A DNA stretch of 64,000 nucleotides, taken from contig CADBYZ010000001.1 in assembly GCA_902799075.1 (NCBI GenBank), positions 1 to 64,000 on the forward strand, given 5' to 3'. Within the stretch, counting starts at the first letter, position 1. Each line of letters starts with the position of its first letter. A program made the position numbers and the translations under genes. The notes under the pieces are model-generated. The model saw only the letters and a program-made list of their open reading frames with translations. It made no database searches and had not been told where the DNA came from. Positions 8,699 to 15,888 of the stretch are shown here, piece after piece. This stretch comes from Oscillospiraceae bacterium (lineage in GTDB: Bacteria > Bacillota > Clostridia > Oscillospirales > Oscillospiraceae).

Positions 8699-8727
8699 TT
8701 GAAGCAAGGGACGGGATATGGTAATAT
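8699..8727 (+). promoter_or_regulatory. Predicted promoter for the small gene at 8842
   Basis: TTGAAG (8699-8704) and TAATAT (8722-8727) have a 17-bp spacer. The transcript would begin just before the GC-rich leader at 8747-8815. Confidence 0.5.
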
Positions 8728-8746
8728 ACATATATAAAGAGAAATT

Positions 8747-8815
8747 GCCGGGACGGGCCAGACCTGGAAGGAAAGGCAGGGATGCAAGGGGAAGAGTCCG
8801 CGGCTGTCCCGCGAT
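8747..8815 (+). promoter_or_regulatory. GC-rich structured leader of the 8842 gene
   Basis: CGGGAC (8749-8754) can pair with GTCCCG (8806-8811). Alternatively CGCGG (8799-8803) pairs with CCGCG (8809-8813), so the two pairings are mutually exclusive. The segment resembles parts of cobalamin-riboswitch cores (GGGGAAGAGTCC, then GGCTGTCCCGC) but lacks the rest of that structure. It is a possible cis-acting RNA; no family is assigned. Confidence 0.3.
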
Positions 8816-8841
8816 TTACGTCACAACACGGAGGGAAAAAT

Positions 8842-9045
8842 ATGGAACGCCAGGCAGTGATCAGAGATCTGAGTGCGGAGATCGAGACGCTTGCCCGGCT
8901 CCACATTCAGCACGGGCTGCATCACACACAGGGCTTTGCAAATCAGAAAGCAAGTATCGAGAAGCTGATCCAGGATCATGGAGTCAACCTGAAAAAGGAG
9001 CTGGACCCGCTCGTTCTCAACCTCTACCGCCGCTATTTCGGATAA
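8842..9045 (+). CDS. Small protein of unknown function (67 aa)
   Basis: ATG at 8842 is preceded by GGAGGG at good spacing, which favours it over the in-frame upstream ATG at 8782 that lies inside the structured leader. The product MERQAVIRDLSAEIETLARL... is a soluble, probably all-helical protein ending RRYFG. It has no membrane span and no cysteines. I do not recognise a family. The hairpin at 9055-9080 follows it. Confidence 0.6.
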   Translation: MERQAVIRDLSAEIETLARLHIQHGLHHTQGFANQKASIEKLIQDHGVNLKKELDPLVLNLYRRYFG

Positions 9046-9054
9046 GGCACAGCG

Positions 9055-9080
9055 AACCGGGCAGCAACGGCTGCCCGGTT
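9055..9080 (+). terminator. Stem-loop downstream of the 67-aa protein gene
   Basis: AACCGGGCAGC and GCTGCCCGGTT form an 11-bp perfect stem with a 4-base loop. There is no long T-run, so it is a weak terminator or 3' stabilising element. Confidence 0.55.
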
Positions 9081-9111
9081 TGCCGCGCTTTCGCGCGCCC
9101 GGCGGGCGGGG

Positions 9112-9161
9112 AGAAAAAAGAGAAGGCAGTCTGCAACTTCATTGAAAGTTCAGACTGCCTT
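9112..9161 (-). terminator. Terminator of the ncRNA
   Basis: AAGGCAGTCTG and CAGACTGCCTT form an 11-bp stem whose loop itself folds (AACTTTCAATGAAGTT). On the minus strand it is followed by CTCTTTTTT. Confidence 0.85.
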
Positions 9162-9314
9162 AAAACCGGTTATTTCCGCCTACACTACAAGATGTACGCT
9201 GGTGTTGCCTGCTCAACGTTCCGGCTACAAGGCCACCGGCGGCCCACAAGTAAACTTTGCTTGCTCCTACAGGTTACGGTGCCGATTTCACCGATGGGTG
9301 ACGCCCATCTCCGC
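9112..9314 (-). ncRNA. Independently transcribed structured ncRNA, about 200 nt
   Basis: The minus strand has a very good promoter (9320-9348), a GC-rich non-coding body and a strong terminator ending in CTCTTTTTT. The predicted 5' end folds into consecutive perfect hairpins: GATGGG-CGTCA-CCCATC, CGGTG-AAATCGG-CACCG and CAAG...CTTG. The long inverted repeat AAGGCAGTCTG / CAGACTGCCTT closes the 3' end. No plausible reading frame fills it. Size and layout fit abundant stand-alone RNAs such as the raiA-motif RNA or 6S RNA. I lean to raiA-type but cannot confirm the family without a covariance search. Confidence 0.65.
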
Positions 9315-9319
9315 TATTA

Positions 9320-9348
9320 TATATACCACAACTCCGTGGGTTTGTCAA
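9320..9348 (-). promoter_or_regulatory. Predicted promoter of the ncRNA
   Basis: On the minus strand TTGACA (9343-9348) and TATATA (9320-9325) have an exact 17-bp spacer. Confidence 0.75.
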
Positions 9349-9561
9349 GAAATATTTGTAAGAATTATATATTTCTGCCTCTTCAAAAAATGAAGAATCT
9401 GTGAAAATCGACAGGAAAGATTCAAAAAACACAAAAATACAATATTTTGTGGTTTATTTTACTCAAAATGACAAGCTGTTGATAATACCATGAAAGCCGA
9501 AATTATGTAAATCGGAAATTGTAAAAAACTGTTGTGCCCGGTTTGGCAGATTATTGCCCGC
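9349..9561. other. AT-rich intergenic stretch
   Basis: About 210 bp of AT-rich DNA lie between the ncRNA promoter and the 3' end of the membrane-protein gene. I see no convincing gene here. Convergent read-through from the membrane-protein side is expected to stop in it, but no clear terminator is visible. Confidence 0.4.
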
Positions 9562-9972
9562 TCAATATTTCCGACTGAGTACAAGCCAGGTGATCCAGTA
9601 CACACAGACGATCAGACAAACGGAATAACTGAGCACCTGTCGGACGGTCTCCTGCCCGAGTACGGCCGCCGCAATGCTTCCCGCCGCTTCGATAAAAACA
9701 ACGATATAACCTGTCCAGGCCCAGCTCTGCAGGCGTATAAAACGGTTGCGCTCATCCGTCACTTCAATGTCGATCTTTTCCTTATAGTCTTTGTCCTTCC
9801 GATAGCGCAGGTTCCGGATGATCTGAAGCGTCCCGACCACCGCAAGGGCGACGCCCATGCCGGAGAAATAGGAAGAGTCCAATATTTTGGCCATAGACAG
9901 CGCGAACAGCACGAGCCCCAGAACGACCCAGAAAATGCTCAGCGCAAGTCTCTTGTTGTTATACATGCTCAT
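9562..9972 (-). CDS. Small integral membrane protein (136 aa), partner of the XRE regulator
   Basis: The protein has two N-terminal hydrophobic spans (LALSIFWVVLGLVLFAL and the ALAVVG region), a basic/acidic soluble loop (RYRKDKDYKEKIDIEVTDERNRFI), then two more spans. It is therefore a four-helix membrane protein with a central cytoplasmic loop. Its start overlaps the stop of the upstream XRE gene (ATGA). Such XRE plus small-membrane-protein pairs are common in Clostridia, and their function is not established. I do not assign one. Confidence 0.8.
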   Translation of the reverse strand: MSMYNNKRLALSIFWVVLGLVLFALSMAKILDSSYFSGMGVALAVVGTLQIIRNLRYRKDKDYKEKIDIEVTDERNRFIRLQSWAWTGYIVVFIEAAGSIAAAVLGQETVRQVLSYSVCLIVCVYWITWLVLSRKY

Positions 9973-10166
9973 TCCTCCTCAAAGATAAACACGTCTTCAA
10001 TCGTCAGCCCGAAGAAAACGGCGACCTTGTGCGCAAGCCCGATGGAGGGGTTGTAGCGCCCGTTTTCCAGGGAACTGATCGTCTGCCGGGACACGCCGAG
10101 CTCGCGCGCCAGCTCCTCCTGGCGTATCCCTCTGTCTGTGCGCAGCTGTTCGATACGGTTTTTCAT
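9969..10166 (-). CDS. XRE-family transcriptional regulator (65 aa)
   Basis: The protein is a minimal helix-turn-helix: KNRIEQLRTDRGIRQEELARELGVSRQTISSLENGRYNPSIGLAHKVA, then an acidic tail. The start at 10166 is supported by GGAGGC eight bases upstream; the longer frame back to 10244 would cover the promoter and operators. Two near-identical palindromes around GTAAAGC-N2-GCTTTAC flank or overlap the promoter, so negative autoregulation is likely. It is co-transcribed with the downstream membrane protein. Confidence 0.88.
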   Translation of the reverse strand: MKNRIEQLRTDRGIRQEELARELGVSRQTISSLENGRYNPSIGLAHKVAVFFGLTIEDVFIFEEE

Positions 10167-10189
10167 AGCGCCTCCGTTTCTGTAAACAT

Positions 10190-10205
10190 GTAAAGCTTGC
10201 TTTAC
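10190..10205. promoter_or_regulatory. Operator palindrome O1 for the XRE regulator
   Basis: GTAAAGC-TT-GCTTTAC is a perfect 7-bp inverted repeat between the promoter and the start codon of the XRE gene. Confidence 0.6.
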
Positions 10206-10211
10206 GTAGAT

Positions 10212-10240
10212 ACTATAACATAGCCCCGGGAAAATGTCAA
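10212..10240 (-). promoter_or_regulatory. Predicted promoter of the XRE operon
   Basis: On the minus strand TTGACA (10235-10240) and TATAGT (10212-10217) are 17 bp apart. The -35 box lies inside operator O2. Confidence 0.75.
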
Positions 10241-10251
10241 GCATGCTTTAC
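10236..10251. promoter_or_regulatory. Operator palindrome O2 for the XRE regulator
   Basis: GTCAAGC-AT-GCTTTAC is O1 with one arm mismatch. It overlaps the -35 element, and its centre is 46 bp from that of O1. Confidence 0.6.
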
Positions 10252-10346
10252 ATTTTCCCGGGGACTGTGCAGCATCAATATTGTTTCTTCATCAGCGCAG
10301 CGTCTTCATTTCTTCATTAGCCTGTCAGGGCGACTTCATTCGCACC

Positions 10347-10381
10347 AAAAAAGCACCGTGGTCGACGACCACGATGCTTTT
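10347..10381 (-). terminator. Terminator of the tRNA-Leu gene
   Basis: On the minus strand GCATCGTGGTCG and CGACCACGGTGC form a long stem flanked by A and T runs, ending GCTTTTTTGG. It begins right after the encoded CCA of the tRNA. Confidence 0.8.
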
Positions 10382-10466
10382 TGGTGCGAGAGAGGAGACT
10401 TGAACTCCCACGTCGGTTGACACACGCCCCTCAAACGTGCCTGTCTACCTGTTCCAGCACTCTCGC
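10382..10466 (-). tRNA. tRNA-Leu (anticodon GAG)
   Basis: This is an 85-nt class II tRNA. The acceptor arm GCGAGAG / CTCTCGC is followed by discriminator A and an encoded CCA. The anticodon stem CACGT / GCGTG holds the loop TTGAGGG with anticodon GAG, reading CTC and CTT. It has a long variable arm (TGTCAACCGACG region) and the T-loop GTTCAAGTC. It is monocistronic, with its own terminator. Confidence 0.95.
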
Positions 10467-10498
10467 ATATTTCCCTGCCTCAATCAAGGCAAGGGGTA

Positions 10499-11752
10499 TT
10501 ATAGCAGATTCTGGCCGTTTGTCAAGGATGAATTTTCGACATTTTCATTTTTTTCGATTCTGTCCGCCGTGTCGTGCAGCAACTGGGCGAAGCTCAGCAG
10601 GATCACCCCGATCAGCGCCCTTGCGCCGTGATCCATGTACAGCAGATAGCGCATTTTCAAATACGCGTGGTAGCCGAGCAGGGACGCAAACTGCGTAAGC
10701 AGCGCCGCCGGGATGCCCAGCACGCACGAGAAGGCCAGGATCACCGACAGTACGTCGGCGCCGAAGAAGTAGCGCTCGTGCATGTGCGGCAGCAGGAAGG
10801 GGATGCCCACCGCAAACAGCAGCGCCGCCGTGATGACGGCCCGGCAAGTCAGCCGCTCCCGGCGCAGAAAGCAGAAGATCAGCAGCACCAGCATGTAAGT
10901 AAACGCGCCCGCGATGCCGAGGTTTGCCGCGTCCGCCGTCTCGGGACTGCGCCAGAAAAAGGCGTAGACGGAGGGAGAGTTGTAGTTGAGTCCGGTGCCG
11001 ATGCTCCCGGTCTGGGAGGTATAAAGCGTGAGCGTTTCGATAAAGGGTTTTCCCAGTGCCACGGCGGGCAGGACCAGCAGCACATAAAACGCGGGAAAGA
11101 GCGCGAAGTGCCAGAGCTTGTAATTGCCGCGAAACCACAGGACTGCCATGATCGGCAGGATGAACACGGCCTGGAGCTTGAAGCCGAAGGAGAGCGTAAA
11201 GCACAGGAGCGAAAGTACCGGCCTGTCCGTAAGCCCGAGCCACAGCCCCAGCAGCGCGAGAGCCACATAGATGCTGTCGCACTGCCCCCAGACCGCGCCG
11301 TTGAGCACTACCGTCGGCAGGAGCAATACCGTGAGAAAGCACGCGAGCTTCCTCCGCCCATCCTTAACGCACAGACCGAGAAGGCGCATGGAGGCGAAGG
11401 CCAGCACCACGTCGAAAAGAATGCTCAAAAGCTTGATGAGGTACAGGTCGCGGATGGGCAGATAGGAGAAGAAGCACAGAAAATAGAGATAGGGGATGTT
11501 GTAGTTCCCGAGCGGGTAGGCCAGGGAATGAAAGCCCAGGTTATCCCGGTAAAACTGGACCCACTTGCTCAGAAAATCCCGGTAATCCAGCGTCTCATAG
11601 GGCAGAAAATACCCGCGCAGAACAAAGGCCGCAATGAGCAGCGGCAGCGTGATGAGCATTGCCCGCCGACTCTTGAGCAGTCCCTCACGCAGCAGCAGCC
11701 ACAATGCGAACAGTCCCTCAAGCGCGAGCAATGTATAAGCGGCAAGATCCAT
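10499..11752 (-). CDS. GT-C type membrane glycosyltransferase-like protein (Gpi18-like)
   Basis: The protein has about ten hydrophobic spans. The acidic motif LDYRDFLSKWVQFY lies in the first extracytoplasmic loop and HMHERYFFGADVLS lies late in the chain; both are typical of GT-C/Gpi18-like (COG5542) enzymes that transfer sugars from lipid carriers. It is about 417 aa from the chosen start at 11752, which has a GGAG site upstream. An upstream in-frame start at 11809 lacks a visible ribosome binding site. Its acceptor cannot be told; no other wall-glycan genes are adjacent. Confidence 0.75.
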   Translation of the reverse strand: MDLAAYTLLALEGLFALWLLLREGLLKSRRAMLITLPLLIAAFVLRGYFLPYETLDYRDFLSKWVQFYRDNLGFHSLAYPLGNYNIPYLYFLCFFSYLPIRDLYLIKLLSILFDVVLAFASMRLLGLCVKDGRRKLACFLTVLLLPTVVLNGAVWGQCDSIYVALALLGLWLGLTDRPVLSLLCFTLSFGFKLQAVFILPIMAVLWFRGNYKLWHFALFPAFYVLLVLPAVALGKPFIETLTLYTSQTGSIGTGLNYNSPSVYAFFWRSPETADAANLGIAGAFTYMLVLLIFCFLRRERLTCRAVITAALLFAVGIPFLLPHMHERYFFGADVLSVILAFSCVLGIPAALLTQFASLLGYHAYLKMRYLLYMDHGARALIGVILLSFAQLLHDTADRIEKNENVENSSLTNGQNLL

Positions 11753-11985
11753 GGAAGTTTCTCCGTCGTGGTAAAAATAGGCTCGCGTTATTATACCTCT
11801 CGCGCACAAAAAAATCCATAGTGTTTTAAGACAGAAAACAGGGCTTGTTGTTATGCAAACCGGTTTTGGACAGACTTTCCGAAAAGGGCCGGCAGGGAGA
11901 GGCGCAATTTCATCTTTATTCCCGATTGTTCGACAATCGCAACTGTGTTAAACTAAACAGGAAATTATGGGAGAGGGGAGAGCAG

Positions 11986-12714
11986 ATGCGCATTCTGGTG
12001 GTCAATGACGACGGCATCCGTTCCCCCGGTATCGCGGCGCTTGCCCGTATGGCGGCGCAGCTCGGTGAGACCTACGTCGTCTCGCCTTATGAGCAGTGCA
12101 GCGGCATGAGCCAGAGGCTCACCCTCTTTGACGAGATGGCCCTGCGCGAAGAGAGCTTTCCCGTGCCCGTCGCGGGGGCGTGGAGCCTCGGCGGCACGCC
12201 TGCCGACTGCGTGAAGGTCGCGCTTGCGCAAGTGCTGGACTTTATGCCGGACTATGTTTTTTCCGGCGTCAACGACGGCTGGAACGTGGGCTATGACATC
12301 GCGTATTCCGGCACCATCGGCGCCTGCCTGGAGGCGGTCATGAACGGCATCCCGGCCATCGCCTTTTCGGCAAAGGGCTGGGGAGACCTGGAGATCGCCG
12401 AGCGCTATATGCCCGGGATCGCCGCGGAGCTTATAGAGCGCGGCCAGGGGCAGGGAGAGATCTGGAACGTGAACTTTCCCGCGGGAGAGGCGTCTGATGC
12501 GCGCGGCATCCTGCGTGAGCGCTTCATCGCACCCATGCAGCTGTTTGAGGGCGTCTTCACTGCCCGGCAGCATCCGGAGGGCCACACGCTCATCAGCCAG
12601 AAGGGCGTCCCCATCGGAAAGGGCATAGCTCCCGACGGCAGCGACATCGCCGCCGTGCTGGACGGATATATCTCCATCGGGAAGATCAAAAGCACGGTCA
12701 TGACAGAAAAGTGA
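11986..12714 (+). CDS. surE: 5'/3'-nucleotidase SurE
   Basis: This 242-aa protein begins MRILVVNDDGIRSPGI, the SurE metal-binding start, and has SGVNDGWNVGYDIAYSGTIG, the second conserved motif. SurE removes phosphate from nucleoside monophosphates. Start 11986 is chosen for the family N-terminus and the GAGGGGAG site. The stop TGA lies in an AAGTGAAAAGTGG repeat word. It is immediately upstream of a PhnD-type transporter operon and about 4 kb from a second nucleotidase, which suggests linked phosphate-ester metabolism. A weak TTGTTC-N17-TAAACT promoter precedes it. Confidence 0.93.
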   Translation: MRILVVNDDGIRSPGIAALARMAAQLGETYVVSPYEQCSGMSQRLTLFDEMALREESFPVPVAGAWSLGGTPADCVKVALAQVLDFMPDYVFSGVNDGWNVGYDIAYSGTIGACLEAVMNGIPAIAFSAKGWGDLEIAERYMPGIAAELIERGQGQGEIWNVNFPAGEASDARGILRERFIAPMQLFEGVFTARQHPEGHTLISQKGVPIGKGIAPDGSDIAAVLDGYISIGKIKSTVMTEK

Positions 12715-12732
12715 AAAGTGGAAAGTGAAGAT
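12711..12732. repeat. AAGTGAAAAGTGG repeat fragment at the surE stop
   Basis: The words GTGAAAAGTGGAAAGTGAAG match the left end of the larger element at 18418-18533. The repeat supplies the surE stop codon. Confidence 0.45.
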
Positions 12733-12768
12733 GCGGCGGTTTCCCTTTTCCTCGAGGCAATTCCCTAC

Positions 12769-12797
12769 TTGCCAAACATCATTCGACATGTTACAAT
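12769..12797 (+). promoter_or_regulatory. Predicted promoter of the phnD-type gene
   Basis: TTGCCA (12769-12774) and TACAAT (12792-12797) have an exact 17-bp spacer. Confidence 0.6.
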
Positions 12798-12811
12798 ACA
12801 ATATATATTGT
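12798..12811. promoter_or_regulatory. Perfect 14-bp palindrome at the transcription start
   Basis: ACAATATATATTGT directly follows the -10 box of the phnD promoter. Its position fits a repressor operator; the regulator is not visible in the window. Confidence 0.4.
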
Positions 12812-12902
12812 GGTAAAGGCGACTGAAAACTTCAATATTTTGCGGTTTCTCCGTATTCACCGCCCTCGGGCGTGAACATATTTTATTAGGAGGCTATACT
12901 CT

Positions 12903-13964
12903 ATGAAGAAGATCATTGCCATGCTCCTCGCGCTCGTGATGGTCAGTGCGCTGTTCGTTGGCGGCTCCGTTTCCGCTTTCGCCGACAACCAGCACTTCGA
13001 CAAGCTGACCCTCGAGTTCGTCCCCTCCAAGGACGCTGACGTCATCATCGCCGGCACCGCGAACCTCCCTGAGCTCGTCAAGGCCGAGATGGCCAAGCTC
13101 GGTGTTGACATCGACGAGGTCGATATCACCGTCGGCACCAACTATGACGCCACCGGCGAGGCCATGTCCGCAGGCTCCATCGATCTGGGCTGGCTGCCCG
13201 GCGGCACCTACGCCCTGTACTCCGACGACACCGACGTTATCCTGACCGCCACCCGCAACGGCCTTTCCAACGACAGCGAGAACCCCGCCGACTGGAACGG
13301 CGAAGCCAACAAGACCCTCAAGAACGGCCCGCAGGTCACCTTCTACCGCGCCCTGATCTACGCCGCTCCCTCCGAGTACGGCAAGAAGCTGGCTGAGAAG
13401 GTCAATGCCGGTGAAAAGCTCACCTGGGAAGATCTCGACGGCGCCAAGTGGGCCGTGCAGAAGACCTCCTCCTCCGCGGGCTACATCTACCCCACCATGT
13501 GGCTCATGAAGAACTATGACGGCAAGAAGATCTCTGATCTCTCCAACGTCATCCCCATCGACTCCGGTTACGGCACCGCCTTCTCCTACGCCGCCGCTGA
13601 GAGCATCGACATCCTTGTCTGCTACGCTGACGGCCGCAACGACTACGAGGCATCCTGGATGCTGCCCACCGACCAGCAGGACGAGACCGGCAAGCAGGGC
13701 ATGGGCCGCGCCGACTCCATCTGGAACGAGATGAACGTCATCGGCGTGACCGAGGGCATCTACAACGACACCGTCGCCATCTCCAAGGAGAGCCCCTTCT
13801 ACACTCCCGAGATGGTTGAGAAGCTGCAGGACTGCTTCATCAATATCATCAATACCGACGAAGGCAAGGCCATCTTCGACGTGTACAGCCATGCCGGTTA
13901 CGCCAAGGCTACCGACGCCGACTATGACGGCGCCCGCCAGGCTCTGACCGTTGTCGGCGGCTGA
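12903..13964 (+). CDS. phnD: PhnD-type ABC transporter substrate-binding protein
   Basis: This 353-aa secreted protein has a signal peptide (MKKIIAMLLALVMVSALFVG..., likely cleaved after SAFA). It has the PhnD-like fold motifs LEFVPSKDAD, the GSIDLGWLPGGTY ligand-loop region and SSSAGYIYPTMWL. There is no lipobox cysteine, so membrane tethering is unclear. The family binds phosphonates, phosphite or related oxyanions. A strong terminator follows, so the binding protein is probably made in excess over the ATPase and permeases. No C-P lyase genes are nearby, so the ligand may be an organophosphate or nucleotide instead. Confidence 0.88.
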   Translation: MKKIIAMLLALVMVSALFVGGSVSAFADNQHFDKLTLEFVPSKDADVIIAGTANLPELVKAEMAKLGVDIDEVDITVGTNYDATGEAMSAGSIDLGWLPGGTYALYSDDTDVILTATRNGLSNDSENPADWNGEANKTLKNGPQVTFYRALIYAAPSEYGKKLAEKVNAGEKLTWEDLDGAKWAVQKTSSSAGYIYPTMWLMKNYDGKKISDLSNVIPIDSGYGTAFSYAAAESIDILVCYADGRNDYEASWMLPTDQQDETGKQGMGRADSIWNEMNVIGVTEGIYNDTVAISKESPFYTPEMVEKLQDCFINIINTDEGKAIFDVYSHAGYAKATDADYDGARQALTVVGG

Positions 13965-13987
13965 TTCCCCGACGCAAGCCATTTCTG

Positions 13988-14027
13988 CCGGGCTCTGTAT
14001 CCAAGTGAATACAGAGCCCGGTTTTTT
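13988..14027 (+). terminator. Terminator/attenuator after phnD
   Basis: CCGGGCTCTGTAT and ATACAGAGCCCGG form a 13-bp stem followed by TTTTTT. Confidence 0.9.
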
Positions 14028-14029
14028 GA

Positions 14030-14225
14030 TTGCCTCCCTCAGCCGCGCATGCGGCGATAAGAGGGAGGGGGACCGCTTTAGCGGTGGAGGGAGTATGTGG
14101 TTGACGAATGACTCCCTCAGTCACCAGTGTGAGCACTGGTGACGGCTCCCTCGGAGAGGGAGCCGTCTGTCCGAAGCGTTGAACGGCAAGCGTGCCTTGC
14201 CGCTGAACGGTTCCGACAGGGAAAC
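14030..14225. repeat. Cluster of CTCCCTC-type intergenic hairpin repeats
   Basis: The stretch between phnD and phnC contains GCCTCCCTCAGCC / GAGGGAGG, CCGCTTTAGCGG, CACCAGTG-TGAG-CACTGGTG and GGCTCCCTC-GGA-GAGGGAGCC. It looks like an insertion of a dispersed non-autonomous palindromic element between two genes of one operon. Confidence 0.6.
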
Positions 14226-14254
14226 TAAAGATACAAAGGGAGTAAAGCAGCCGT

Positions 14255-15019
14255 ATGATTGAATTTAAGAATGTCTACAAGACCTATCCCAACGGCTTCA
14301 CCGCGCTCAAAGACGTAAATCTCAAGATCGAGCAGGGGGAGTTCGTGGCCATCATCGGCCTGTCCGGCGCAGGCAAGTCCACGATCCTCCGCTGCATCAA
14401 CCGCATGCACGACGTGACCAAGGGCACCCTCACCGTCGACGGCGTGGATGTCAACACCCTCAAGGGCGCGGAGCTTCGCCGCTATCGCCGCAAGGTGGGC
14501 ATGATCTTCCAGAGCTTCAACCTTGTAAGCCGCTCCACCGCCATCAAGAACGTGCTGACGGCGGACGTGCCGGACATGGGCTTCTTTCAGGTGCTCTTCG
14601 GCATCTTCTCCAAGGAGCAGAAAATGCGCGCCCTCGAAAGCCTCGACAAGGTGGGCATCCTCTCCAAAGCCTACACCCGCTGTGACCAGCTCTCCGGCGG
14701 TCAGCAGCAGCGCGTCGCCCTGGCCCGCACCCTCAATCAGAACCCGAAGATCATCCTGGCCGACGAGCCGGTCGCGTCCCTCGACCCCATCACCGCCCGC
14801 CAGGTCATGCAGGACTTTGTGCGCATCAACAAGGATTACAACATCTCCATCCTGTTGAACATCCACCACATCGACCTCGCGCTTCAGTACTGCGACCGCG
14901 TCATCGGCGTGCGCGCGGGGGAGATCGTCTTTGACGGCCCCGCCGCCACCATCACCCAAGAGCAGATCGACTACGTCTACAACGGCACCAAGGCGCCCGT
15001 GCTGGGCAATGGGGAGTGA
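14255..15019 (+). CDS. phnC: PhnC-type ABC transporter ATPase
   Basis: This 254-aa ATPase has Walker A GLSGAGKST, Q-loop (MIFQSFNLV), signature LSGGQQQR, Walker B IILADEPVASLDP and the H-loop INIHH-type region (LNIHHIDLA). It energises import with the two following permeases. It is 4 bp upstream of the first permease gene, so translation is coupled. Confidence 0.93.
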   Translation: MIEFKNVYKTYPNGFTALKDVNLKIEQGEFVAIIGLSGAGKSTILRCINRMHDVTKGTLTVDGVDVNTLKGAELRRYRRKVGMIFQSFNLVSRSTAIKNVLTADVPDMGFFQVLFGIFSKEQKMRALESLDKVGILSKAYTRCDQLSGGQQQRVALARTLNQNPKIILADEPVASLDPITARQVMQDFVRINKDYNISILLNIHHIDLALQYCDRVIGVRAGEIVFDGPAATITQEQIDYVYNGTKAPVLGNGE

Positions 15020-15023
15020 GCCG

Positions 15024-15875
15024 ATGGATAACGAAAACAACTCCGCCGTCAAGCTGACCTGGTTTGACAAGATCTTCAAGCCTCAGGTCATCACGCTGCC
15101 GAACGGCCACTCGACCATACGCCGCCGCAGCCGCGCGCCCATCATTGTCGCGCTGGTGCTGCTGGCCATTATCCTGTCGCTGCGCATGACGGGCTTTGAT
15201 CTGTCCATCATCATCAAAAAGTTCGACAAGCTCATGGACCTCATGGTCAAGCTCTTCCACCCCAAGTGGAGCTTCTTTGACAAGGTCACCCGCCCGCTGG
15301 TGGACACCATCAAAATGTCCATACTCGGCACGGTCATCGGCTGCGCCCTGGCCCTGCCCATCGCGGTGCTGTCCTCGACGAACATCGACAAAAACCGCGT
15401 CATCGTCTCCGTGCTGCGCTTTATCCTGGCCCTGATCCGCACCCTGCCCACCCTGGTCATCGCCCTGGTGTGCGCGCTGATCTTCGGCCTCGGCACCTTT
15501 GCCGGTACGCTCGCCATCTCCATCTTCACCTTCGGCATCGTCGCCAAGATGCTCTATGAGAGCATCGAGACCATCGACATGGGTCCCTTCGAGGCCATGG
15601 AGGCCATGGGCGCCAATAAGTTCCAGGCCTTCTGGTCGGCCTGCGTGCCCCAGATCCTGCCCGTCTACCTCTCTCACAGCCTTTACTGCTTCGAGATGAA
15701 CGTGCGCGCCTCCGCCATCCTCGGCTATGTCGGCGCTGGCGGCCTCGGCATCACCATCAACGAGCGCATCGGCTGGCGAGACTATGAGGGCCTCGGCATG
15801 GTACTGCTGACGCTGTTCGTGGTGGTCGTCGCCATCGAGTTCACCAGCGAGTACCTGCGCGGCAAGCTGAGCTGA
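15024..15875 (+). CDS. phnE: PhnE-type ABC transporter permease 1
   Basis: This 283-aa protein starts MDNENNSAVKLTWFDKIF; the start at 15024 immediately follows the phnC stop. It has a cytoplasmic N-terminus, about six spans and the EAA-type coupling motif EAMEAMGANKFQAFWSACVP that contacts the ATPase. It pairs with the next gene as a heterodimeric channel. Confidence 0.9.
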   Translation: MDNENNSAVKLTWFDKIFKPQVITLPNGHSTIRRRSRAPIIVALVLLAIILSLRMTGFDLSIIIKKFDKLMDLMVKLFHPKWSFFDKVTRPLVDTIKMSILGTVIGCALALPIAVLSSTNIDKNRVIVSVLRFILALIRTLPTLVIALVCALIFGLGTFAGTLAISIFTFGIVAKMLYESIETIDMGPFEAMEAMGANKFQAFWSACVPQILPVYLSHSLYCFEMNVRASAILGYVGAGGLGITINERIGWRDYEGLGMVLLTLFVVVVAIEFTSEYLRGKLS

Positions 15876-15888
15876 GAGGAGGCGCGAT

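Noticed and set aside
8747..8815. Cobalamin riboswitch or SRP RNA
   Set aside because: Short stretches resemble both (GGGGAAGAGTCC; CTGGAAGGAAAGGC), but the conserved order and the remaining helices of neither family are present.
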